Below are positions 45,467-52,912 of a DNA stretch of 64,000 bases, piece after piece. Location of the stretch: contig NZ_CP047945.1 in the NCBI RefSeq assembly GCF_014279795.1, positions 516,572-580,571 on the forward strand. Reading direction: 5' to 3'. Numbering within the stretch: position 1 is the first letter of the stretch; each line of letters opens with the position of its first letter. The stretch comes from Synechococcus sp. PROS-7-1 (GTDB taxonomy: Bacteria > Cyanobacteriota > Cyanobacteriia > PCC-6307 > Cyanobiaceae). The notes below the pieces were generated by a model. That model did not search any database, was not told the DNA's origin, and saw only the letters and a list, made by a program, of their open reading frames with translations. A program made the translations under genes and the position numbers.

Positions 45467-45507
45467 AGGACCAATCGAGGGTGGGTCGTCGTGACCCGGA
45501 CAGAACT

Positions 45508-45538
45508 AAAAAAGCCCGGAAGCTTGGCTTCCGGGCTT
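45508..45538 (-). terminator. Strong terminator after CpeD-like linker
   Basis: AAGCCCGGAAGC (45512-45523) and GCTTCCGGGCTT (45527-45538) form a perfect 12-bp stem with a 3-nt loop. On the minus strand TTTTAGTTC follows. It closes the linker unit before the cpeS unit. Confidence 0.9.
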
Positions 45539-45585
45539 GATCATGCAATGAATTGCGGGCCTGTTGGGGCTGAAGGCCTCAAGGA

Positions 45586-46326
45586 TTAAGTGTTCGCAAT
45601 AGAAAGAATGCGACCACCACGCTTCTGAATGGCCTGGATGCTCGTGGTGAGGGAGCTGTAGGGAGCCGAGGTGCGTTGCACCGAGCGGCGACGCACACCC
45701 ACAGGGGATGCCGTGGTCCAGGTGATGGTGTAACGCTTGCTGTCCCGGTTGCCGGGGCCGGGGGTCTTGGGACCGGCAGCAGGGGCAGCATTGGTGCCGA
45801 TGCTCGAGAGCAGGATGGAGGAATTACTGCCGTCAAAGCCTGCGAAGCCGGAGTCCATTGCCACGGAGCGGGTGTAGCTCACATTGCTCTGACCCAATTG
45901 GCTGCTGTTGCCGCGCATCGCCGGAACATCGTCGACACCGAAGGCGTTGAGGTATTCGTTGCTGTAGGTGTAGCTGTTGATTTCAGCTTCATAACCCTCG
46001 TTGGCGAGGCGCTGAACGTGCTCACTGAGCTCGGCTTGGTTGTGGGGGGCACGACCAAGCAGATGCTTGAAGTTGAGCTCAACGAAGCGGTAGGGACCGT
46101 TCTTGTCCAGGAACAGACGGCGGTAGGTGTCCGACTGGGCAAAGGCGGTCACTAGGCCCTGAACGTTGAGGTCGCCATTCATGTAGAGGCTTTCGGCAGA
46201 GCTGCAGCGCTCTTCGTCCATCAGGTGGGCGTTGCCGAACACCTGGCGGTAAGCCGCACGGATCACGGCCTGGGCCTGGGCTTGGCGCAGGTCGGAATTC
46301 GCGGTGTTCACGGTGGCTTCAGTCAT
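45586..46326 (-). CDS. Phycoerythrin-associated rod linker, CpeD-like
   Basis: A 246-residue linker. Residues 15-150 are a PBS linker domain: VIRAAYRQVFGNAHLMDEER, FVELNFKHLLGRAPHNQAEL and NEGYEAEINSYTYSNEYLNA. The last 55 residues are a CpcD domain (RYTITWTTASPVGV ... QAIQKRGGRILSI). It sits inside the phycoerythrin disc and stacks hexamers. Among marine linkers a single-domain form of this length is best read as CpeD; the alternative name CpeE is possible. Same-strand neighbours are larger linkers upstream. The ATG at 46326 is used. Confidence 0.85.
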   Translation of the reverse strand: MTEATVNTANSDLRQAQAQAVIRAAYRQVFGNAHLMDEERCSSAESLYMNGDLNVQGLVTAFAQSDTYRRLFLDKNGPYRFVELNFKHLLGRAPHNQAELSEHVQRLANEGYEAEINSYTYSNEYLNAFGVDDVPAMRGNSSQLGQSNVSYTRSVAMDSGFAGFDGSNSSILLSSIGTNAAPAAGPKTPGPGNRDSKRYTITWTTASPVGVRRRSVQRTSAPYSSLTTSIQAIQKRGGRILSIANT

Positions 46327-46372
46327 CAATCGAAGGGGGGGACGGGGGCAGGAAAGGGTTGATGAACAGTGA

Positions 46373-47989
46373 TCAGATCACTTCGGTGATCGACACGATC
46401 CGGCCACCGCGGCGGTGGATGTAGCCCAGCTGGGATGTCATGTCTTTGCCCGAAACGAGATAGCTGGCATTCGGCGTGCGCTGACGGCCACCCGCCGGCT
46501 GGGCTTGAACCACGATCCGGTAGCGCTTGCCGGTGGGCTCGGTTGTGCCGGATGCAGCGCCGACGCGGTTGATGCGCTGGGTGGTGCTGTTCCAGTTGTT
46601 GGGCGAGCTGTTCGTTGCAACCGAGGTCACAAGGGTGGAGCTCGACTGAACGGTGTCGCTGGAGGCGTAACCCTGAGACAGGGCAAGGTTGCGGTTGAAG
46701 GCCACCTGGGAGCGACCGTTCTCGGTGCTCACGCGCTGATAGGGAATCGTGTACTCCCCAAAGGCTTCCTGATACTCGCTGCCATCGAGGTAGCTGTTGA
46801 TTTCAGCTTCGTAGCCTTCGTTGGCCAGGCGCTGGATGTGCTCGCTCACCTCAGCTTGAGACACGGGTGCGCGTCCCAGGAGGTGTTTGAAGTTGAGCTC
46901 AACGAAACGGTAGGGGGCGTTGCTCTCGAAGAAGCGACGGCTGTATTCAGACGAAAGGGCGATGGCACGCACAAATTCACGGGTGCTCAGGGTGCCCTCA
47001 GCGAATTTGCTTTCAGCGGTGAGGCTGCGCTCGCTTTCCATCAGGTGTGGGTTGCCCATCACCTGGCGGTACGTGGAGCGGATCAGGGCGTTGATCTGAT
47101 CGGCGGAGTCGCCCTCGCAGCGTTCGAAGATTTCTTGAACCCGCTGGCCAAGGCCAAAACCGACGTAGAGGTCTCCACGCATCGGTGCGCTGTCACCACC
47201 ATCAGCGGTGCTGCGCTTCACCGGTGCAAAGACACCGCGTGCGCTGCCGGTGCCGCTGAAACCACCAGCAACCGAACCGCTGCGATACACCTGAGCAGGG
47301 GGATTGATGCGGATGCTGTAGCCCTGGGCCAGGTTGCTCAGCAGCTGACTGCGGCTTCCGATGGCCGTGTCGCTGCCGGCAAAATTCTGCTCGAGTGCGG
47401 CAATGCGGTTGAAGCTGGCCTGGGGCTGACCGGCCTGGCTGTTGAAGCTGCTCGGGTAGGGAACGGTGTCTTCCCCGAAGGTTTGGATGTACTCGTCGGA
47501 ATCCAGGATCCCGTCGATGGCGGCCTCGAAACCACCGTTGGCCATCAGGGTCACCTGGGCGGTGATTTCCGCTTCGTTGACAGGACCGCGGCCCAGCAGA
47601 TGCTTGAAGCTCAGTTCAACAGCACGGTGGGGGCCAACCGCCTCGAAGTAGCGGGACCGGTAAAACTCTGATTTGGCGATGGTGCGGATGAACTCACGCA
47701 CACTGATGTCACCGTTGCGGAGCATGGATTCGGCGCTGGTGGCACGCTCGCTTTCCATGGGTTGCACGTTGCCAAACACTTGGCGGTAGGCAGCCCGCAC
47801 GGTGGCGGCAAATGCAGTTTCGTCGTCTGCTGCGAAGAAATCGACGGAAGCCTTGGTGCCCTGATTGCGGAAGTCGCCGTTGCTTACGGCTGCACTGCCG
47901 GAGGGAGTGCGGGTGCGGGAGTAGGAGACGGGGCCGGGGATCAGTTGGGTGGCGCCGAAGCCAAGGGCGTTAGAGCTGTTGGAAGACAT
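46373..47989 (-). CDS. Two-domain phycobilisome rod linker, CpeE-like
   Basis: A 538-residue linker with two PBS linker domains: domain 1 about 55-190 (VRAAYRQVFGNVQPMESERA, VELSFKHLLGRGPVNEAE) and domain 2 about 285-420 (IRSTYRQVMGNPHLMESERS, FVELNFKHLLGRAPVSQAEV), plus a C-terminal CpcD domain ending YIHRRGGRIVSITEV. A Gly/Ser-rich stretch links the two. It should hold two adjacent phycoerythrin hexamers. Chimeric two-domain linkers are known in marine Synechococcus. The start is ATG 47989. Confidence 0.85.
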   Translation of the reverse strand: MSSNSSNALGFGATQLIPGPVSYSRTRTPSGSAAVSNGDFRNQGTKASVDFFAADDETAFAATVRAAYRQVFGNVQPMESERATSAESMLRNGDISVREFIRTIAKSEFYRSRYFEAVGPHRAVELSFKHLLGRGPVNEAEITAQVTLMANGGFEAAIDGILDSDEYIQTFGEDTVPYPSSFNSQAGQPQASFNRIAALEQNFAGSDTAIGSRSQLLSNLAQGYSIRINPPAQVYRSGSVAGGFSGTGSARGVFAPVKRSTADGGDSAPMRGDLYVGFGLGQRVQEIFERCEGDSADQINALIRSTYRQVMGNPHLMESERSLTAESKFAEGTLSTREFVRAIALSSEYSRRFFESNAPYRFVELNFKHLLGRAPVSQAEVSEHIQRLANEGYEAEINSYLDGSEYQEAFGEYTIPYQRVSTENGRSQVAFNRNLALSQGYASSDTVQSSSTLVTSVATNSSPNNWNSTTQRINRVGAASGTTEPTGKRYRIVVQAQPAGGRQRTPNASYLVSGKDMTSQLGYIHRRGGRIVSITEVI

Positions 47990-48104
47990 GGGAGAATTGG
48001 TGTTGGAGAGCCTTGTTTGGGAAAGCAGGCGTGACTCCCAGAAGCTTCTGGCTGGTCTCACCAGTCGGAAGCTTCTGCTGTGGGAGCAGGACTGAGGGTG
48101 TGCC

Positions 48105-48989
48105 TCAGTTCGCGGGGGTGATGCTGGCGATCGTGCCGCCCTCGGCATGGATGCGCTTGAACTGCTCGGAGAGCTTGTCGAAGGGCACGTAGTACACCCG
48201 GTTGGAGCGGGTGTAGCGGGAGATGCGTCGCACGTTGTTGGCGCTGTAGCCAGTGACTTCCACGCGGAAGGTCTTGCCCTGATCGCCAGCGCCGCTACCC
48301 AGGCGGGTGGCGGCGTCCTGCAGGTTCTTGGAGGGGCGGAAGCTCCAGCCCTGGGTTTCGCTGGAGGAGGGGGGGACCACCGCCATGGGGCGGTTTTGGT
48401 AAGCGTTGCCGCCCAGCTTGCTGGTGATGCCGGAGAGATCGCCTTTCAGGCTGCTGCTGCTGTTGCCCCGCAGCAGCTGGAAGCTCCAGGTGAACTCCTG
48501 CATGGTGGTGCAGCTTTCGGTCTTCCAGCCGCGCTGGTAAGGCACCGTCCACTCACCAAAGGTGTTCTGGTAGTCGTCCGAATCGAGGAAGCTGTCGATG
48601 TCGGCGTCGTAGCCCTTGCTGTCCAGACGCTCGGCGTGGGCACGCATTTCATCGAAGTCGACGGGCGCGCGTCCCAGCAGGTGGCGGAAGGCCAGCTCGA
48701 TGTAGCGGTAGCGGGCGCAGGTGTCGAAGAAACGACCGCGGTACAGCTCGCTCTTGGCAACCATGCGCACGAACTCACGCACGCTGATTTCGCCGAGCTT
48801 GAACTGGGATTCAGCCACGAGCTGACGCTCGCTCTCCATCACGTAGGCGTTGCCAAGCACCTGCTTGTACACCGCATTGATGATCTGTTCTTTCTTGGCG
48901 TCGTCATCTCCGGGGATCAGCTCGAGGGGAGCTTCGCTTTCCTGAGAGAAACGCTCAACCCCGAGGAGTGAGGCAGGACCGAAGGGCAT
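48105..48989 (-). CDS. cpeC: Phycoerythrin-associated rod linker CpeC
   Basis: A 294-residue linker: the opening MPFGPASLLGVERFSQESEA is characteristic of CpeC, followed by a PBS linker domain (IINAVYKQVLGNAYVMESER, IELAFRHLLGRAPVDFDEM, FLDSDDYQNTFGEWTVPYQR) and a C-terminal CpcD domain (FRVEVTGYSANNVRRISRYT ... EQFKRIHAEGGTIASI). It probably joins phycoerythrin to the underlying phycocyanin disc. Start is ATG 48989. It is first in a unit with the other linkers; its promoter should lie in 49017-49140. Confidence 0.92.
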   Translation of the reverse strand: MPFGPASLLGVERFSQESEAPLELIPGDDDAKKEQIINAVYKQVLGNAYVMESERQLVAESQFKLGEISVREFVRMVAKSELYRGRFFDTCARYRYIELAFRHLLGRAPVDFDEMRAHAERLDSKGYDADIDSFLDSDDYQNTFGEWTVPYQRGWKTESCTTMQEFTWSFQLLRGNSSSSLKGDLSGITSKLGGNAYQNRPMAVVPPSSSETQGWSFRPSKNLQDAATRLGSGAGDQGKTFRVEVTGYSANNVRRISRYTRSNRVYYVPFDKLSEQFKRIHAEGGTIASITPAN

Positions 48990-49140
48990 AAACAGCGGAT
49001 GACAACTCGCTGCCATGCTCAGATGTGATCAGGGATGCGGGCGTGTTTCGCAATAAAGCTCAATCAATTGTGTTTGAGTGTTGCGTGACACTGCGTTTTT
49101 TTGACAGCGACCTGCTCTGCTGGTAAGTGCTGAATCACTC

Positions 49141-49845
49141 TTAAGGGTTGACGGCCGCTGCGTCGAGGGACGCCCTCGTGCTTTGCCGTGTCAACGGATT
49201 CCAGCAGTCAACCTCCTGAATGGGCCTGCTGAGCAGTTGGCTCCTCAGGGGGTCGAGGCCTGTTGTTAAGGAGAAATCGGCGCCTCGGATGGACTCCACC
49301 CCTTCAAGCCCCGCATCCGTGAGGTCGGCTCCGCGGAAGTCGGCAAAGTCAAGCTGACAGCTTCCGAATCGGGTGCCACGGCATCGGGCACCTCGAAGCA
49401 CGGCGTGGCGCAGATCCGCTCCCACCAGTCGCACCTGGTCCAGGAGGCAACCGCTTAGGTCGGCTCCACTGAGATAAGCGCCCATCAGATTGGTGCCTCT
49501 GAGGTCCATGTCTCTGAGGTTGGCTCCATTCAGGAAGGCACCGTTGAGGCGAGCACCAGGTCCAACTGCACCGGTGCTGCGGATCTCAAAGCCCTCGGGG
49601 AACACCGTCTTGCTGTCGTACCGCGCCAAGCGCAGATCGGCTCCCTCCAGAACACAGGAGCTCAGATCACTGCCCCTGAGATCGACGCGACAGAGAAGCG
49701 CGCCACTCAGATCGATGGAGCCGAGGACGAGGCCGCTCCAATCCGCCCCCCGGGCATCTTTAAGAGGGCCCGAGAGGGTTTCAGGTCGTGTTCGTTCAGG
49801 CGGAAGCCAGTGGGCCAGCTGCAGCTTGGAATCCAAGGGGGTCAA
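49141..49845 (-). CDS. Pentapeptide-repeat protein
   Basis: A 234-residue protein built mainly of A(D/N)LxG-type pentapeptide repeats: LSGALLCRVDLRGSDLSSCV, LNGAFLNGANLRDMDLRGTN, LMGAYLSGADLSGCLLD and LRHAVLRGARCRGTRFGSC. These fold as a right-handed quadrilateral beta-helix. The start appears to be TTG 49845, overlapping the stop of the rod-core linker gene as TTGA, so translation would be coupled. Function unknown; a structural or scaffold role in phycobilisome assembly is a guess from the context. Confidence 0.72.
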   Translation of the reverse strand: MTPLDSKLQLAHWLPPERTRPETLSGPLKDARGADWSGLVLGSIDLSGALLCRVDLRGSDLSSCVLEGADLRLARYDSKTVFPEGFEIRSTGAVGPGARLNGAFLNGANLRDMDLRGTNLMGAYLSGADLSGCLLDQVRLVGADLRHAVLRGARCRGTRFGSCQLDFADFRGADLTDAGLEGVESIRGADFSLTTGLDPLRSQLLSRPIQEVDCWNPLTRQSTRASLDAAAVNP

Positions 49846-50564
49846 CGGGTGCTGAGCATCGAGCCTGCCACGATCAGGAGGATTCGCAGGATTTCCACAC
49901 TGCCGACCAAGGCCAGGCCCAACCAGAAAGTCTTGGCCCACGCCGGTGGCGTCTGCATCCAGGCGGGACGCTGGTTGGGTGCAGCCTTCGTTTGCAGCTT
50001 CTGCTCCCAGATCATGTCCCTGTGCTCGCTGCCGTAGCGAGGGAAGCGCTGGTAGATCGGCATCTCTCCGCGAGGAGCGCCAGGAATCACCCGTGATCGA
50101 TGGCTTGGTACGTCGTCATACCCAAAGGCATTGAGATATTCAGTGCTGTCCAAGACAGCATCTACAAAACCGCTAAAACCTTTTTCAGCGATCACAATTG
50201 ACCAACTGATCCGCTCGTTTTGGCCGTGAACCGGACGCCCAAGCACGCGTCCCACGACCTGATCGACGAGTCGGTAGTTGTTGTTGCAGGAGACATAACC
50301 TTCCTGGAACCTCCTCGAAAGCAGCAGGCCGCGGATGAAGTCACGGGTGGTGATGCCGCCGTCCAGGAACTGTGACTCCAGGTTCACGTCCCGGTCGCAC
50401 TTCATGGCATGGAAGAAGATTTGCTGGTAAGCCTTTTCGATCTGAGCGCTGCGATCGCCGCGGCTGGGAAAGGTTGCCCGGTTGAGTTCGGACGTCAGTC
50501 CACCCTGATCGCTGACGCGTTGGTTTTGGCTCGTCAACGGGTACTTCAGGAGTGGAAGTGCCAT
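49842..50564 (-). CDS. Rod-core linker, CpcG/CpcL-like with hydrophobic tail
   Basis: A 240-residue linker. The opening MALPLLKYPLTSQNQRVSDQ is the CpcG signature, and a PBS linker domain follows (IEKAYQQIFFHAMKCDRDVN, YRLVDQVVGRVLGRPVHGQN, FVDAVLDSTEYLNAFGYDDV). The C-terminus has about 20 hydrophobic residues (FWLGLALVGSVEILRILLIV, about 212-231). CpcG1-type linkers lack this; CpcL (CpcG2) has such a tail, anchoring a core-less rod to the membrane near photosystem I. I therefore call it CpcL-like, while noting that it may simply be a marine CpcG with a hydrophobic end. Confidence 0.82.
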   Translation of the reverse strand: MALPLLKYPLTSQNQRVSDQGGLTSELNRATFPSRGDRSAQIEKAYQQIFFHAMKCDRDVNLESQFLDGGITTRDFIRGLLLSRRFQEGYVSCNNNYRLVDQVVGRVLGRPVHGQNERISWSIVIAEKGFSGFVDAVLDSTEYLNAFGYDDVPSHRSRVIPGAPRGEMPIYQRFPRYGSEHRDMIWEQKLQTKAAPNQRPAWMQTPPAWAKTFWLGLALVGSVEILRILLIVAGSMLSTR

Positions 50565-50915
50565 CAGTAGAAATGCTTAACTACGCATGAGGATTTTCAG
50601 CCTTCGGATCGGTTCTGTGGCGGCGCCTTCGCTTCTCTTCATCACATTGAGAATCGTGTGGCTGCTGTGCCCAAGAGTTGCCCTTAATGCTTCTCCTTGG
50701 CTGCTTGAGCTGAGGTCTTTCATCACGCGGCCCAGGCAGTGACTCCTGTCGGATCGATGTGCAGAGCCTTCTCCGTCAAGGCTGACCGGCAAGACATGGA
50801 CGCAATCTCCTTAGTAGGCATCAGCCCCTGCCATGACTTGGCGGAGTGTTTTGGGGCTGGAGGGGGTTGATCGAGTCCGCACGCCTTGGCTCGCTGGACT
50901 CAGGCTTTGATTGGG
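50565..50915. other. Region between rod-core linker and upstream unknown gene
   Basis: About 350 bases. Apart from the possible 48-codon frame at 50577-50723 I find no gene. The part nearer 50800-50915 should carry the promoter or leader of the rod-core linker; no clear terminator was seen. Confidence 0.35.
50577..50723 (-). CDS. Possible small gene upstream of rod-core linker
   Basis: A 48-residue frame from ATG 50723 (MKDLSSSSQGEALRATLGHS ... IRRLKILMRS), basic and without cysteine, ending 12 bases before the linker start. No family recognised; coding status is uncertain. Confidence 0.3.
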   Translation of the reverse strand: MKDLSSSSQGEALRATLGHSSHTILNVMKRSEGAATEPIRRLKILMRS

Positions 50916-51374
50916 TCAGAGCTTGCGGCTGTCATGGCCCTGACAATCCAGAGGTCGTTGAGGCAATACGGGGCACGCCGTCAGCCAGCCATGGCGTTCG
51001 AGATAGAACGCCCAGGTCATCTCCTCCGCAAGGCCTGGGCAGTGCTTCGGTACCGCTTCAGCCAGGTGTGATGCCACCCCGAGTGTCTGGAGCAGGTTCA
51101 CGATGGCTCCAGCTTGGTTGATCGAGGTGTCGCGAATTGCAGCCCCGACAACCCAGGTCAGCTTTGTGTCCTCCAGGGCGCAGGAGCTGCTCTCACATGC
51201 CAGAAGAATGTTGCCGGGATCAGTGATCGTCAGAAGTGTGTCTTGCCAGAGCGTTCGATCGTCCGGCTTCACATTGATGCGCAGAACGCCGTCACCGATG
51301 GATAGGCGAAGCTCCATGTCTGGAGCCAGCTTCGACGTGAGCGAACGGATGATGGCTTCAGACGATTGCGTCAC
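50916..51374 (-). CDS. Unknown protein of phycobilisome locus
   Basis: A 152-residue soluble protein. The N-terminal 60 residues look like an alpha/beta unit (IIRSLTSKLAPDMELRLSIG, GVLRINVKPDDRTLWQDTLL). The C-terminus has several cysteines (LLACESSSCALEDTKL, PKHCPGLAEEMTW, TACPVLPQRPLDCQG). No known domain. It overlaps cpcT by 4 bases at its start, which ties it to the lyase unit. It could be a lyase partner, but this is only context. Confidence 0.58.
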   Translation of the reverse strand: MTQSSEAIIRSLTSKLAPDMELRLSIGDGVLRINVKPDDRTLWQDTLLTITDPGNILLACESSSCALEDTKLTWVVGAAIRDTSINQAGAIVNLLQTLGVASHLAEAVPKHCPGLAEEMTWAFYLERHGWLTACPVLPQRPLDCQGHDSRKL

Positions 51375-52012
51375 CTGTCCTCCCCATTGCCCATCACAGT
51401 ACCGCCGCTGTTCTTGAGATCAGTGACCCATTGATCAGGAATCTCAGCGCTGTGATCGTCCGTGCGTTTGAACTGGAACGCACCTGCGATCGATCCCCAT
51501 AGATGCTCGTGTGTCGCCGGGTCGTACCCCCGGTCGATGGTGCTCATCCCGTCATCCGTGAGCTCAAAGCTGCTCACGAGATACGAGGTTTTCCCCCGAC
51601 GGGTGACCAGGCAACGGCATCCAGGTTCAACCTCGCCACGGAACCCCTCATCCGTTTCTTGCACTTGGTATGAGCACCCCTCTAGCAATGTGAGATCGGC
51701 TGCCGTGAGCAGGCTGCGTCGCTGTGGGTCTTCAACGCTGCCCCAGAAGCGCTGGTCGTCGCGGATCGCGTAGTTCAGGATCAATAGGCCACGCGTCGGG
51801 CAGATGGTCGGTTGCAGCACCCGAACTCGGTAGGGCTCGTTGGAGGCGATGGCGTAGGCCTGCTCGAGCAAGAGAGAGCCCGGATCCAGCTGGGGCAGAG
51901 GACGTAGCCGCACCAAAATGTTGCCGTAAAGAGGCGGGTTTTCAAACGCTTGCTCTTGGTTGCTGAAGCTGGCGCTGAGGCTTCGGATCAACCGGATGAG
52001 GGCCTCATTCAT
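51371..52012 (-). CDS. cpcT: Phycocyanobilin:phycocyanin beta-153/155 lyase CpcT
   Basis: A 213-residue CpcT/CpeT-family lyase: LIRLIRSLSASFSNQEQAFE opening, FENPPLYGNILVRLRPLPQL, FRGEVEPGCRCLVTRRGKTS and STIDRGYDPATHEHLWGSI. It attaches phycocyanobilin to the third site of CpcB (Cys-153 here). I start it at the ATG at 52012, where the family begins; an earlier in-frame ATG at 52042 and an open frame to 52108 could add up to 32 residues (including a run PRIVSIVKMLSSKEIS) that I cannot explain. The unknown gene at 50916-51374 overlaps its stop. Confidence 0.88.
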   Translation of the reverse strand: MNEALIRLIRSLSASFSNQEQAFENPPLYGNILVRLRPLPQLDPGSLLLEQAYAIASNEPYRVRVLQPTICPTRGLLILNYAIRDDQRFWGSVEDPQRRSLLTAADLTLLEGCSYQVQETDEGFRGEVEPGCRCLVTRRGKTSYLVSSFELTDDGMSTIDRGYDPATHEHLWGSIAGAFQFKRTDDHSAEIPDQWVTDLKNSGGTVMGNGEDR

Positions 52013-52122
52013 CGTGGTGTCGATCACAGCTTCTTTCCCCATCCTGCTGGTTGAGATCTCCTTGCTGGACAACATCTTCACGATCGATACGATCCGCGGA
52101 GAATGCATTGTCCTTACTCCTT

Positions 52123-52536
52123 ATGACCTCTGGTGATGCCTCCTTGGCCACGGTGCAGCAGCTCAGTCGACAGCTCCATGCCGTGAGTGAGATTGCAGAG
52201 TCACTCACGCTTCGGTTGCTGTCGCTGGAACAGAGAATCCAGCAGCTCGAGGAGGAGGTTGACCATCCATCTGTCAATGACGAGGAGAGTCAACAGCTGC
52301 TCACCAAGAGCAGTGACCGACTGCGTCATCTGCATGGGCTGCTGACAGAGGAGCCTTCCGCACCTGATCTTCGGCTTGTTGAGGCTTCCGAAGAGCCGGT
52401 CGACGAAACGGTGTATGTGGATGATCCCCAGATGGACCATGCAGAGATGGATCATGCAGAGATAGACCCTGCAGTCGAAGAAAACGTTGAAGATTCAGCT
52501 GTTGATCAAGAACAGATTGATCTGCTCAGTGCTTAG
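52123..52536 (+). CDS. Acidic coiled-coil protein with MDHAE repeats
   Basis: A 137-residue acidic protein starting at ATG 52123. Residues 8-50 form a coiled coil (QLSRQLHAVSEIAESLTLRL, LEQRIQQLEEEV). The C-terminal half is acidic and disordered, with a short tandem repeat MDHAEMDHAEIDPA (about 106-119) encoded by 15-base repeats near 52432-52476. No known domain. It diverges from cpcT, with 110 bases between. Confidence 0.62.
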   Translation: MTSGDASLATVQQLSRQLHAVSEIAESLTLRLLSLEQRIQQLEEEVDHPSVNDEESQQLLTKSSDRLRHLHGLLTEEPSAPDLRLVEASEEPVDETVYVDDPQMDHAEMDHAEIDPAVEENVEDSAVDQEQIDLLSA

Positions 52537-52553
52537 GCGATCAAGCCCCTGAT

Positions 52554-52736
52554 TCAGCCTTCAAGATCAAGCAACCTCACGCGAAATCTGGCGACCTGCC
52601 GTGCCTGTTGGGGGCTGGACTGGATGAATGGATGATCATCGAAGGTTTTGATCACCGTTTCAATTTGCTCATCAAGATCGAGCCCAGAAAGCAACCCTTT
52701 GCTATGGCATTCTTTCCATGCAGGATCGAATGCCAT
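52554..52736 (-). CDS. Possible 60-residue protein starting within a hairpin
   Basis: From ATG 52736 the frame encodes MAFDPAWKECHSKGLLSGLD then LDEQIETVIKTFDDHPFIQS and ends VARFRVRLLDLEG. It has a plausible protein-like composition, but I recognise no family. The start codon lies inside a perfect inverted repeat, which in RNA would hide it. An earlier TTG at 52793 is in frame. Could be a real small gene, or a stretch open by chance. Confidence 0.35.
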   Translation of the reverse strand: MAFDPAWKECHSKGLLSGLDLDEQIETVIKTFDDHPFIQSSPQQARQVARFRVRLLDLEG

Positions 52737-52743
52737 AGCAAAG
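52697..52743. repeat. Perfect 16-bp inverted repeat
   Basis: CTTTGCTATGGCATTC (52697-52712) and GAATGCCATAGCAAAG (52728-52743) are exact reverse complements, separated by 15 bases (TTTCCATGCAGGATC). A 16-bp perfect match is far more than chance expects in 64 kb. No T-run follows in either direction, so it is not a classical terminator. Confidence 0.9.
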
Positions 52744-52809
52744 CCGTCGGCATTGTTGAACTGACGATCGTCATTGACAGGAAAACGTATCAACGAACGA
52801 TTGGCGGAA

Positions 52810-52882
52810 TGCCAGGACCCAGATTTGAACTGGGGACACGGCGATTTTCAGTCGCCTGCTCTACCAACTGAGCTATCCCGGC
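52810..52882 (-). tRNA. tRNA-Phe(GAA)
   Basis: On the minus strand the acceptor GCCGGGA pairs with TCCTGGC (one G-T), discriminator A. The D-arm reads AGCTCAGTTGGTAGAGC. The anticodon loop CTGAAAA gives GAA, reading TTC/TTT. The T-arm CCCAG TTCAAAT CTGGG is perfect. CCA is not encoded. 73 nt. Confidence 0.95.
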
Positions 52883-52912
52883 GCGTTGTCTACGCGACAT
52901 GGAGATCTTAAA

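Larger units (their letters stand above)
52537..52809. other. Region between phycobilisome locus and tRNA-Phe
   Basis: About 270 bases holding a perfect 16-bp inverted repeat and a possible 60-codon frame on the minus strand, each listed separately. Nothing else was recognised. Confidence 0.5.

Noticed and set aside
46415-47671. 418-codon open frame on the plus strand inside the two-domain linker gene
   Set aside because: It is the mirror of a C-ended, highly biased real gene; its peptide is Val/Ala/Gly-rich with no domain, while the opposite strand encodes two clear linker domains.
48147-48971. 274-codon plus-strand frame opposite cpeC
   Set aside because: Same cause: antisense of a codon-biased gene, no recognisable fold.
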